Source: Mycolicibacterium arenosum
Lineage (GTDB): Bacteria > Actinomycetota > Actinomycetes > Mycobacteriales > Mycobacteriaceae
Assembly: GCF_024320865.1 (NCBI RefSeq)
Contig: NZ_JANDBD010000002.1
Location: 372,001 to 436,000, forward strand
DNA: 64,000 nt
Direction of reading: 5' to 3'
The translations under genes and the position numbers were made by a program. Below are positions 53,274 through 60,811 of the stretch, in pieces (within the stretch, counting starts at the first letter, position 1; every line of letters begins with the position of its first letter). Below the pieces are notes generated by a model. The model had not been told where the DNA came from. It did not search any database and worked only from the letters and a program-made list of their open reading frames with translations.

Positions 53274-54638
53274 ATGACGGCAGACACCCCCATCAACCTG
53301 GGTAAGGACGGGGCTCTCGCGCAGCAGGAGGGTCACCTCAAACGCGCTCTGGGCGTGCCGTCACTCGTGCTGTTCGGCATGGTCTACATGGTTCCGCTGA
53401 CGGTGTTCACCACCTACGGGATCGTCACCCAGATGACCGGTGGCCGGTTGCCGGTCGCGTATCTGGTGACGCTTGCCGCCATGGTGTTCACCGCGCGGTC
53501 GTACGCGCGGATGTCGGCGGCGATGCCCGTCGCCGGATCCGCGTACGCGTACACGCAGAAGTCGTTCGGGGCGCCGGTCGGCTTCCTGGCCGGGTGGTCC
53601 CTGCTGCTGGATTACCTGTTCCTGCCAATGCTCAACTACCTGGTCATCGGCATCTACATGAGCGCGGCCGTCCCGAGCGTGCCGCCGTGGGTGTGGATCC
53701 TGATCGCGATCGTCGTCGTGACGGTGCTCAACATCGTCGGCATCGTGTCGGTGGCGCGCGCCAACTTCCTGTTGCTCGCGCTGCAGATCGTGTTCATCCT
53801 GGTGCTCGTCGTGATGGCCGTCGTGACGATCTCCGGCTACGGCAACGTCGATCTGGTTGCGCCGTTCACCGGCGACGGATCGGTGAGCGGACTCGGCCCG
53901 ATCTTCGCCGGTGCGGCGATCCTCTGCCTGTCGTTCCTCGGCTTCGACGCCGTGTCCACCCTGTCGGAGGAGGCGAAGGACCCCACCCGCACCGTGCCGA
54001 AGGCGATCATGATCGCCACCGTCGTGTGTGGCTTGATCTTCATCGGGCTGTCCTACGTCTCTCAGTTGGCCTTCCCGACCAACACCTTCGAGGACGTCGA
54101 CGCCGGTGCCACCGACGTGATGCTGGCGGCGGGTGGAGACTTCCTCAACATCTTCTTCACCGCGGCCTACGTGGCCGGTTGCATCGGGTCGGCGCTGACC
54201 TCGCAGGCCTCGGTCGCGCGCATCCTCTTCGCGATGGGACGTGACGGGATCATGCCGCGCAAGATCTTCGGTCACGTGTCCGTGCGTTTCGCCACCCCGA
54301 CGTTCGCGATCCTCGTGGTGTCGGTGATCTCGCTCGCAGCGCTGTGGATCGAGCTGGGCTTCCTCGCGTCGATCGTGAGCTTCGGTGCGCTGGTGGCCTT
54401 CTCGGCGGTGAACCTCACCGTCATCAAGCACTTCTACATCGACGTCGGTGACAAGAACGTGCTCAACAACGTGATCCTGCCGCTCATCGGTCTGGGCCTT
54501 ACGGTGTGGCTTTGGTTCAACCTCTCGGCGCTCACACTGTGGGTCGGATTGATCTGGCTGGCAATCGGATTCGTCTGGCTGCTCGGGGTGACCCGCGGCT
54601 TCTCCCGGCCCACGCCGGTGCTGGACATGGAGGAGTAG
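53274..54638 (+). CDS. APC-superfamily amino-acid permease
   Basis: 454 residues with about 12 membrane helices. The N-terminus KRALGVPSLVLFGMVYMVPL, VFTTYGIVTQMTGGRLPVAY and SAYAYTQKSFGAPVGFLAGW are typical of amino-acid/polyamine/organocation carriers (putrescine importer PuuP group or similar). An AAKGE RBS-like AAGGGA precedes the ATG. It is co-directional with the amidohydrolase and probably in one operon. Confidence 0.9.
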   Translation: MTADTPINLGKDGALAQQEGHLKRALGVPSLVLFGMVYMVPLTVFTTYGIVTQMTGGRLPVAYLVTLAAMVFTARSYARMSAAMPVAGSAYAYTQKSFGAPVGFLAGWSLLLDYLFLPMLNYLVIGIYMSAAVPSVPPWVWILIAIVVVTVLNIVGIVSVARANFLLLALQIVFILVLVVMAVVTISGYGNVDLVAPFTGDGSVSGLGPIFAGAAILCLSFLGFDAVSTLSEEAKDPTRTVPKAIMIATVVCGLIFIGLSYVSQLAFPTNTFEDVDAGATDVMLAAGGDFLNIFFTAAYVAGCIGSALTSQASVARILFAMGRDGIMPRKIFGHVSVRFATPTFAILVVSVISLAALWIELGFLASIVSFGALVAFSAVNLTVIKHFYIDVGDKNVLNNVILPLIGLGLTVWLWFNLSALTLWVGLIWLAIGFVWLLGVTRGFSRPTPVLDMEE

Positions 54639-55688
54639 TCAGGCCCACTCGCGAGCGGCGGTCACCAGGCCGCGCACCAGCGCCGAGGTGGCGGCAGTGA
54701 GCCCGTCGGCGCCGGCCATGCCGCTGCGGGGGCTGATCCCGCGCACGCGTGGCGAGAGTTCGAGTTGGGCTCCGCCGCCGCGTGTTCGGTTGACGGGGTT
54801 GTCCGGGTGCATGCCGCGCAGTTCACGCGGGATCTCGCCGAGGTCGGTGACGACGCGGTAGCCGGGGATCACGACGTGGCGGGCCACGTGTTCCGCGAGT
54901 TCGCGATTGGCCCCGCCGGCGAGGAGTTGGGTGCTGCGGTTCATCCGGCCGTAGCCGTGCAGGGATATGACGACGTCCACGTGGTCGAGGAACTCCTCGA
55001 GTATCGCGGACTCCTCAGCGCGGAAGGCCTTGGACGACAGGTGGTTCGGATAGTTCGGCGGATGGTGCACGACGTAGGTGGAGGCGCCGGCTTCGGTCGC
55101 GGCGCGCTCGGCGATGACGTCGGTCATCTTCTCCAGTCCGCCCCCGTGGATCGCGAGGAAGCCGAACGTGGAGCGCAGCGTGCTGGACTCCGTCACGTCC
55201 GGCCTGGCGAGCAGCTCCGAAAGCGTCTGCGGTGCATCGGGTTCGGGCTCGCCGAGCTGGCGGGGCCAGTTGACGGGGTCCCAGCGGTTGAGGAAGTCGA
55301 CCCAGCGCGTCGGCAGACCGTGGTGTCCGGCCCCGTCGATGATCCGTTCGAGATAGCCCTCCCGCGGGTGGCCGGGTTCGACGCGGTGATCGACGTACAC
55401 CCAGGCGTCGACGGGCCCGTCGTTGGTGAGCACCTGGAGTCGGTCGCGGCGATAGCGCTCCGGGACGCCCTCGGCGCGGTCCAGCGCGGCGAGGTCGGTG
55501 GCGCTGACCTGCCACAGCACGCCGTGCACCTCGGAGCCGACGAAGGGTTCCACCGTCGCGACGCCGCGCTCGTTGATCAGCCAGTCGTGGTCGGCCAGGG
55601 TGGCGGGGACCGGGTCGACGGCGTCCGGGCAGCGCTGCGCCATCTGCGCCACGCTGAGGTTGGAGCCGTAGGCGAAGTACCGGTGCAT
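54639..55688 (-). CDS. Gamma-glutamylcyclotransferase fused to poly-gamma-glutamate hydrolase
   Basis: 349 residues from ATG 55688 (TAGATT box 8 bases upstream). The N-terminal domain (about 1-130) is GGCT-like: RYFAYGSNLSVAQMAQRCPD, the YGSxL hallmark, and GVLWQVSATDLAALDRAEGV with the acidic residue in the active-site area. The C-terminal domain (about 165-349) matches the PghP-type poly-gamma-glutamate hydrolase (DUF867): FLAIHGGGLEKMTDVIAERA, TYVVHHPPNYPNHLSSKAFR and DVVISLHGYGRMNRSTQLLA carry the zinc-site histidines and Glu. Both families act on gamma-glutamyl bonds. No signal peptide is seen, so it acts in the cytoplasm or on imported material. Family assignment of each half is firm; the joint substrate is inferred. 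Confidence 0.82.
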   Translation of the reverse strand: MHRYFAYGSNLSVAQMAQRCPDAVDPVPATLADHDWLINERGVATVEPFVGSEVHGVLWQVSATDLAALDRAEGVPERYRRDRLQVLTNDGPVDAWVYVDHRVEPGHPREGYLERIIDGAGHHGLPTRWVDFLNRWDPVNWPRQLGEPEPDAPQTLSELLARPDVTESSTLRSTFGFLAIHGGGLEKMTDVIAERAATEAGASTYVVHHPPNYPNHLSSKAFRAEESAILEEFLDHVDVVISLHGYGRMNRSTQLLAGGANRELAEHVARHVVIPGYRVVTDLGEIPRELRGMHPDNPVNRTRGGGAQLELSPRVRGISPRSGMAGADGLTAATSALVRGLVTAAREWA

Positions 55689-55696
55689 CGCGTCCG

Positions 55697-55702
55697 AATC
55701 TA
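55697..55702 (-). promoter_or_regulatory. -10 box (TAGATT), leaderless
   Basis: On the minus strand TAGATT ends 8 bases before the ATG at 55688. Confidence 0.45.
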
Positions 55703-55710
55703 GCGACTCG

Positions 55711-55750
55711 TGTGTGGTCTCCCGCGTCCAGCGCGGGTTTCGACCACACA
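55711..55750. terminator. Hairpin after mntH
   Basis: TGTGTGGTC (55711-55719) pairs with GACCACACA (55742-55750), and CCCGCG (55721-55726) pairs with CGCGGG (55732-55737) inside. It lies 7 bases past the mntH stop. The flanking CACAAATCGC and the CTCCCGCG core link it to the hairpins at 12447 and 32984. Confidence 0.65.
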
Positions 55751-55756
55751 AATCGC

Positions 55757-56983
55757 CTAGCCGGTGACCGTCAGATAGATCAACACCACGTTCAGCGCGC
55801 TGATCACGCCCGCCACCAGCCACCCCAGCGCCGTCGTCACGCGGTGGTTGACGTCGTCGCCCATGAGCGAGCGATCGGCCGTCAGCCGGATCAGCGGGAT
55901 CAGTGCGAACGGGATGCCGAACGACAGCACCACCTGCGACAGCACCAGCGCGCGGCTGGGATCGACGCCGATCGCGAGGATCACCAGCGCGGGAACCAGC
56001 GTGACGAGCCTGCGCAGCAGCAGCGGGTAGGACCGCTTGAGCAGACCCTGCATGATCATCGCCCCCGCGTACGCGCCGACCGACGTCGACGCCAGGCCGG
56101 ACGCCAGCAGTCCGATCGCGAAGAACAGTGCGACCGTGTGCCCCAGCGCGCCCTGCACCGCGGTGTAGGCGCCCTCGATCGAGTCGGTGTTCTCGATGCC
56201 CTGCAGGTGGGTCGCGGCCACCAGCAGCATCGCGAGGTTCACCGCGCCGGCCACCAGCATCGCGATTCCCACGTCGTAGCGGGTGATGCGCAGCAGTCGG
56301 CGTCGCGGCCCGCCCGCCTCGGGCTGCCCGTGCCGATCGCGCGCGAGCCCGGAGTGCAGGTAGACGGCGTGCGGCATGACGGTCGCACCGAGCATCGCCG
56401 TCGCCAGCAGGATGCTCTCGGCGCCGTCGAATCGCGGGATCAGGCCCGAGGCCACGTCAGCGGCCGAGGGCGGTCCGACCACTAGGCTGGTGAGGAAGCC
56501 GACGGCGATGACGAGCAGCAGGCCGGTGATGACCCGCTCGAACATCTGCTGGCCGCGCCGGTTCTGGATCGCCAGCAGCACCAGCGAGACGGCCCCGGTG
56601 ATGACGCCGCCGAGGAGCAGCGGCAGGTCGAAAAGCAGATACAAGGCGATCGCGCCACCGACGATCTCGGCGAGATCCGTTGCCATGGCGACCAATTCAG
56701 CCTGCACCCAGTAGGCCAGGCGGGTGCGCCTTCGGGTGTGGTCCGCCACCGCCTCCGGCAGCGAACGGCCGGTCACCAGGCCCAGCTTCGCGGAGAGGTA
56801 CTGGACCAGGCCCGCCATGACGTTGGCGACCAGGATCACCCAGACCAGCAGGAAGCCGTATTGCGCACCGGCGCTGACGTTGGCCGCGACGTTGCCGGGG
56901 TCGACGTAGGCGATCGCGGCGACGAACGCCGGTCCGAGCAGGAGGAAGCCCGCCCGCTGCGGCGCCTTCGAATCCGTGGTCAC
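55757..56983 (-). CDS. mntH: NRAMP-family Mn2+/divalent metal transporter MntH
   Basis: 408 residues with 11 membrane helices. Metal-site motifs are AYVDPGNVAANVSAG (DPGN at 28-31) and TVMPHAVYLHSG (MPH in helix 6). The transporter imports manganese and other divalent metals with protons. It corresponds by position to Rv0924c. A DtxR-family palindrome (57021-57034) precedes it, so repression by MntR or IdeR when metal is abundant is expected. A hairpin follows its stop. Confidence 0.93.
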   Translation of the reverse strand: MTTDSKAPQRAGFLLLGPAFVAAIAYVDPGNVAANVSAGAQYGFLLVWVILVANVMAGLVQYLSAKLGLVTGRSLPEAVADHTRRRTRLAYWVQAELVAMATDLAEIVGGAIALYLLFDLPLLLGGVITGAVSLVLLAIQNRRGQQMFERVITGLLLVIAVGFLTSLVVGPPSAADVASGLIPRFDGAESILLATAMLGATVMPHAVYLHSGLARDRHGQPEAGGPRRRLLRITRYDVGIAMLVAGAVNLAMLLVAATHLQGIENTDSIEGAYTAVQGALGHTVALFFAIGLLASGLASTSVGAYAGAMIMQGLLKRSYPLLLRRLVTLVPALVILAIGVDPSRALVLSQVVLSFGIPFALIPLIRLTADRSLMGDDVNHRVTTALGWLVAGVISALNVVLIYLTVTG

Positions 56984-57020
56984 TCGCCCACCCTTCTATC
57001 CGATCGTACGAACAGAAAAG

Positions 57021-57034
57021 TTAGGCTAGCCGAA
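57021..57034. promoter_or_regulatory. DtxR-family (MntR/IdeR-type) operator upstream of mntH
   Basis: TTAGGCTAGCCGAA has the form TTnGGCTAGCCnAA with a perfect 8-base core. It resembles the iron-box/MntR-box type of mycobacteria (TTAGGTTAGGCTAACCTAA family). It is 38 bases before the mntH start. Confidence 0.65.
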
Positions 57035-57074
57035 ACCTTGGGCAGCCAGCAACGGGGGCCGGTTTGATGGCCGA

Positions 57075-57314
57075 CTACCAGCCGAAGCCGAACCCTCCGA
57101 GGCTGAAACCGAATCCGCCGTAGGGGTAGTACGGGCCGTTGTTGATGTTGGGCGGCGACGTGACGATCTGCGCGCTCCCATTGGTCTCGCACTGCGTCGT
57201 GGTCGGGCCGGTTTGAGTGCACTGCGGCCCAGCGGACGCAAGAGGCGCGGAGAGCAGAGCGGCTCCCACCGCGAGAACTCCTGCGGCGCCGCGTATTCCG
57301 CGACTAGCGGCCAT
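57075..57314 (-). CDS. Small secreted Cys-pair protein A
   Basis: 79 residues from ATG 57314. The signal peptide is VLAVGAALLSAPLASA, cleaved before GPQC. The mature part has two cysteines (PQCTQTGPTTTQCETNGSAQ), then IVTSPPNINNG and a Tyr/Gly/Phe-rich tail (YYPYGGFGFSLGGFGFGW). It is related to the next two genes upstream, but with a shorter Cys spacing. No known function. Confidence 0.75.
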   Translation of the reverse strand: MAASRGIRGAAGVLAVGAALLSAPLASAGPQCTQTGPTTTQCETNGSAQIVTSPPNINNGPYYPYGGFGFSLGGFGFGW

Positions 57315-57618
57315 GTCCTCCACCGCCTCCACCGCCCCCGTGCGGACCCCAGCCGCCGGGAGCGATGATCAGCGGTGCCCCGTAGAACTCGTCGTCCCAG
57401 GGGTAGGGATACGCCGGCGCCGGCGCCGTCGCGTTGATCTGCACGTTGCCGGGCGACTGGCACTGCGTGATGCCGGTGCCGGTGTAGGTACCGCCGGCCG
57501 CCGACTGGCAGTCCGGCAGAGTCGAGTTCGGTTCAGCCGCGGCGGGCGCGGCGAGCGCCATCCCGCACAAGCCGAGGACCGCGATGGATGGTGCAAGATA
57601 ACGGCCCATTGACCGCAT
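57304..57618 (-). CDS. Small secreted Cys-pair protein B
   Basis: 104 residues (or 101 from the second Met). The signal peptide is SIAVLGLCGMALAAPAAAE. The mature part has PDCQSAAGGTYTGTGITQC followed by QSPGNVQINATAPAP and ends in a glycine-histidine-rich tail (GGWGPHGGGGGGGGHGR) that could bind metal. The 3' end overlaps the start of protein A by 11 bases. It shares the C-x-(S/T)-PGNVxIN motif with protein C. Confidence 0.78.
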   Translation of the reverse strand: MRSMGRYLAPSIAVLGLCGMALAAPAAAEPNSTLPDCQSAAGGTYTGTGITQCQSPGNVQINATAPAPAYPYPWDDEFYGAPLIIAPGGWGPHGGGGGGGGHGR

Positions 57619-57647
57619 GATCTACCTCCTGGGTCGGACGATGTACG

Positions 57648-57911
57648 TCACGGGAAGAACAACCCCGGCTCGCCCCACATGTTTCCCCAGGGGCCGGTGA
57701 ACTCGCCCTCAGCGGGAGTGGAGTTGATCTCCACGTTGCCGGGGGTCGCGCACTCGGTGTTCGAGCCGCCTTCGGCCGCCGCGCCACCGGTGTCGACGCA
57801 CTGCGGAAGTCCGGGCGTGGGTTCGGCGCCGGCTACGGGTGCCATGAGAACAGCCGCGCCGACCGCGGCGGGAATGAGCAGAAGTGAGCGAGAAGCCAAC
57901 CGCATGAGCAC
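57648..57911 (-). CDS. Small secreted Cys-pair protein C
   Basis: 87 residues. The signal peptide is LLLIPAAVGAAVLMAPVAGA, cleaved before EPTPG. The mature part has LPQCVDTGGAAAEGGSNTEC then ATPGNVEINSTPAEGEF. The two cysteines are about 17 residues apart and probably form a disulfide. It is the first of three co-directional related genes, likely from tandem duplication. Confidence 0.78.
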   Translation of the reverse strand: MLMRLASRSLLLIPAAVGAAVLMAPVAGAEPTPGLPQCVDTGGAAAEGGSNTECATPGNVEINSTPAEGEFTGPWGNMWGEPGLFFP

Positions 57912-57946
57912 GTCCTTAATGGAATCGTCGTGACACCACCGATTAC

Positions 57947-59020
57947 TCAGCCAGCGTACAACCCTTTCCCAGTGATGAACGGCAAGTCGAGCGTGGTCCG
58001 GATCCCCGGCGCCGCGGCCACGACCTCAGGGATCGCGTTGACCACACGAGCCGCAGTGGCAACGAGGCCGGCGTGGTTGTGGTCGCCGTTCGGGCTCGAC
58101 AGGCACAGGTCCAGTGCGTAGGACGGTTCGCCGGTCACCTCGATGCGATACGACCCGCCCTCCTGTGCCGGCTGCGGCCAGTCCGGCTGCAGATCGTTGC
58201 GCAGTCGGGTGACGTGCTCGAGCACCACGGCCACCTTGCCGTCCTTCACGCCCCGCACCTCGAACCGCAGCGCCGCCGCCGTGCCCTTGGCGATGTGACC
58301 CGACGCGATCTCGAAGTCCTCGGGTGCGGGCTCGCGGAGGTAGGTCTCGGTGACCTCGTCGAGTTCCACGCCGATACCGGCCGCGATCTGTCGCACCACG
58401 GAACCCCATGCCAGGCTCAGCACGCCCGGCTGCAACAGCATCGGGATGTCGTCGAGGTCGCGGCCGAAGCCCATGACGTCGCGCATCACCGGGGCGCTGT
58501 CGTAGGTGTCGTAGTTGATGATCTCCATGCACCGGATCTGCTCGATGCTCTGACAGGTTCCCGCGAGGGCGAGGGGCAGGAGGTCGTTCGCGAAACCGGG
58601 GTCGATGCCGCCGACGAACAGGCTCGACCCGCCTTCTTCGGTCGCCTGCTCGATCGGCGCGATCATGTTCTCGGGCAATGTGTTCCACGGATACTGCAGG
58701 AAGACGGCGCTGCTGCCGACGACGTTGACGCCCGCGGCGAGGATGCGGCGGTAGTCCTCGAGTGCCTCGACGAGGCGGTTGTCCGCGAGCGCGGTGTAGA
58801 CGGCGCACTCCGGATTGGTGGCCAGCACGGCGTCGAGGTCGGTGGTGGCCAGCACGCCGGTGGCCTGATCGAGGCCGGCGAGATCGGCGGCGTCCCTGCC
58901 CGCCTTCGCATCGGACGACACCCACACCGCGGTCAACTCGAATCGCGCGTCGGTGATGAGCTGTCGCAGGGCGTGGATGCCGACGTTGCCGGTGCCGATG
59001 GCGGCGACTTTGATGGTCAT
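57947..59020 (-). CDS. DapB-like NAD(P)-dependent oxidoreductase (Rv0926c-like)
   Basis: 357 residues, close to Rv0926c (358). A Rossmann motif opens the protein (MTIKVAAIGTGNVGIHALRQ), followed by a dihydrodipicolinate-reductase-like domain (SSAVFLQYPWNTLPENMI, GGIDPGFANDLLPLALAGT). Related enzymes include 2,4-diaminopentanoate dehydrogenase and amine dehydrogenases. The SDR gene upstream ends 7 bases before it, so they form one operon. No specific substrate is known. Confidence 0.87.
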   Translation of the reverse strand: MTIKVAAIGTGNVGIHALRQLITDARFELTAVWVSSDAKAGRDAADLAGLDQATGVLATTDLDAVLATNPECAVYTALADNRLVEALEDYRRILAAGVNVVGSSAVFLQYPWNTLPENMIAPIEQATEEGGSSLFVGGIDPGFANDLLPLALAGTCQSIEQIRCMEIINYDTYDSAPVMRDVMGFGRDLDDIPMLLQPGVLSLAWGSVVRQIAAGIGVELDEVTETYLREPAPEDFEIASGHIAKGTAAALRFEVRGVKDGKVAVVLEHVTRLRNDLQPDWPQPAQEGGSYRIEVTGEPSYALDLCLSSPNGDHNHAGLVATAARVVNAIPEVVAAAPGIRTTLDLPFITGKGLYAG

Positions 59021-59027
59021 GAGGTCC

Positions 59028-59819
59028 TCACAGATCCGGGATGGGCAGGTCGAGGTTCGGGAACGTGATGCCGCCGTCGACCTCGAGGGTCTTGCCGGTC
59101 AGGTAGCTCGCGGCGGGGGACGCGAGATAGACCGCGGCAGCGGCGATGTCGACGGGATCACCGAGTCGGCGCATCGGGGTGGCCTTCTCCATCGGGTCGC
59201 GGAGTTCGTCGTTGGAGGCCACGATCTCGAGCGCCGAGGTGAGGATCGACCCGGGCGCGATCGCGTTCACCCGGATGCGCGGCGCGAGGTCGAGTGCGGA
59301 CAGTCGGGTGTAGTGCGCCAGCGCAGCCTTGGCGGTGCCGTAGGCGGCGAACCCGCGTCCGGCGACGCGGCTCATCGTCGACGTGACGTTGATGATGTTG
59401 CCGCCGCCGGAGTGCTCGAGCATCAGCGGCACCGCCGCCACCGTGAGCGCGTGCGCGGTCGCCACGTTGAAGGCGAACGCATCGCGCAGATCCTTGGTCG
59501 AGGTGTTCAGCAGGGCGTTGGGCATGGTGCCGCCGACGTTGTTGACGACGATGTCTAGTTTGCCGAACGCCTCGACTGCCTGGGCGGCGAGGGCCGCGGT
59601 GTCCTCGGAGTGGGCGAGGTCGGCGACGACCACGTGCGCGCGGCGTCCGACCGCCTGAATCTGCTCGGCCACCTCCTCGAGCTGTGACTGAGTGCGCGCG
59701 GCGATCACCACGTCCGCACCGGCTTCCGCGAATGCCACCGCCATCGCGGCACCCAGTCCGCGGCCCGCGCCGGTGACCACCGCTACCTGATCGTCGAGAC
59801 GAAACCTGTCGAGAATCAC
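59028..59819 (-). CDS. Short-chain dehydrogenase/reductase (Rv0927c-like)
   Basis: 263 residues from GTG 59819, the same length as Rv0927c, with GAGG upstream. The cofactor motif is [17 protein letters not shown], the NNVGG segment follows, and the Ser-Tyr-Lys active site is in [20 protein letters not shown]. It ends with [18 protein letters not shown]. It is the first gene of a pair with the DapB-like gene. A KstR-type operator upstream suggests control by the cholesterol-catabolism repressor. Confidence 0.93.
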   Translation of the reverse strand: MILDRFRLDDQVAVVTGAGRGLGAAMAVAFAEAGADVVIAARTQSQLEEVAEQIQAVGRRAHVVVADLAHSEDTAALAAQAVEAFGKLDIVVNNVGGTMPNALLNTSTKDLRDAFAFNVATAHALTVAAVPLMLEHSGGGNIINVTSTMSRVAGRGFAAYGTAKAALAHYTRLSALDLAPRIRVNAIAPGSILTSALEIVASNDELRDPMEKATPMRRLGDPVDIAAAAVYLASPAASYLTGKTLEVDGGITFPNLDLPIPDL

Positions 59820-59847
59820 GTGTTCCTCATTTCCTTGATCGCGGGTC

Positions 59848-59853
59848 ACGCTA
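59848..59853 (-). promoter_or_regulatory. -10 box (TAGCGT) of the SDR operon
   Basis: On the minus strand TAGCGT lies 28 bases before GTG 59819, leaving a short leader with a ribosome-binding site; the KstR-type palindrome is 31 bases further upstream. Confidence 0.4.
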
Positions 59854-59884
59854 GCAAGGCGGGATCGCCGGTGTGACCACTTTC

Positions 59885-59898
59885 TGGAACACGTTCTA
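59885..59898. promoter_or_regulatory. KstR-type operator
   Basis: TGGAACACGTTCTA matches the KstR core TnnAACnnGTTnnA at every fixed position. It sits 66 bases before the SDR start, next to its -10 box. The downstream operon could therefore be induced by cholesterol-derived CoA esters. Confidence 0.7.
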
Positions 59899-59912
59899 AT
59901 TCGGTGCGCGGT

Positions 59913-60347
59913 TCACCCTCGGACGTATACCACCCGGCTACCGACGGCCACGTCCTGCAGCGAGCGCCGCTGCCGGTCGATCACCACCCAGCCGAGTCCG
60001 ATGGGGAACACGACACACGCGACGGCCCGCACCAGCGCCCGCAGCCCAGACAGGCGTTCGGCTCTGCGTCCCGTCACCCGTAGTCCCATTACCACCGCAC
60101 CCGCGGTGCAGCCCGAAATCGACCAGCAGCCAGCGAGATACACCACGGCGACACCGAACGTCACGGTCGTCGAGAACAGCACGCTGAGGCTCGGAAACTG
60201 GAACGCCGACGGGTTCAGCGCGAGGCGCGTCAGGATCAGGCCGACGTAGATGACGCCGATGACTACCAGCACCACCCCGAGGTCGATGACGGCGGCCACC
60301 CCACGGCTCACGATGCCCGCGGTCCGCGGCTCACCGGGGTCGGTCAA
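59913..60347 (-). CDS. RDD-family membrane protein
   Basis: 144 residues. The start is probably TTG 60347, overlapping the stop of the preceding gene. An RDD signature is seen in GIVSRGVAAVIDLGVVLVVI and AGAVVMGLRVTGRRAERLSG, with three or four membrane helices. RDD proteins are often sodium/proton antiporters or of unknown function. Third gene of the Ku transcript. Confidence 0.82.
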   Translation of the reverse strand: MTDPGEPRTAGIVSRGVAAVIDLGVVLVVIGVIYVGLILTRLALNPSAFQFPSLSVLFSTTVTFGVAVVYLAGCWSISGCTAGAVVMGLRVTGRRAERLSGLRALVRAVACVVFPIGLGWVVIDRQRRSLQDVAVGSRVVYVRG

Positions 60348-60811
60348 CGTAAACCCTTGTCCCGACGGAGGATCCGATCGACGATACCCGCCACGGCGTC
60401 GTCGGCGCGCTCGCTCTGGCTGCGCACGTCGTGCATGACGTCGGAAGTGACCGATCCCGTCGACTCGCGGATGATCGCGGGCAGGTTGATTCCCGCGACG
60501 ACCTCGTCGGCCAACCCGATCAGGTCGACGCGCTCGCGGACCAGCGCGTTGAGATCGAGTTCATCGAGCACGCGGTCGACGAGTTCCACCGCGATTGCGG
60601 TGATGGCCGCCGTGAGTGGCTCGAGTCCGGCCGCGAGCACCTCCTCGCCGCGTCGCTCGAGTGCGGACCGGGCCCCGCGCAGTCGATCGCCGACGAAGGG
60701 CAGCCGTTCGCAGGCCCGATACCCCTCCGCCGCGAGGCCGATCGCCGTCGCCGCCGCGCCGAGTGAGAGGGTCGTCGCCGGGTGCTTGGCGAGCCCCGAC
60801 AGGTCGGTCAC
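60344..60811 (-). CDS. Hypothetical protein coupled to Ku
   Basis: 155 residues; the GTG at 60811 overlaps the Ku stop (GTGA). It contains TLSLGAAATAIGLAAEGYRA, a possible weak membrane segment, then amphipathic helices with charged heptads (LDELDLNALVRERVDLIGLA). It resembles actinobacterial small proteins with an apolipoprotein-like helical pattern; no domain is recognised. Its tight coupling to Ku suggests a link with DNA repair or with the RDD protein that follows. Confidence 0.7.
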   Translation of the reverse strand: MTDLSGLAKHPATTLSLGAAATAIGLAAEGYRACERLPFVGDRLRGARSALERRGEEVLAAGLEPLTAAITAIAVELVDRVLDELDLNALVRERVDLIGLADEVVAGINLPAIIRESTGSVTSDVMHDVRSQSERADDAVAGIVDRILRRDKGLR

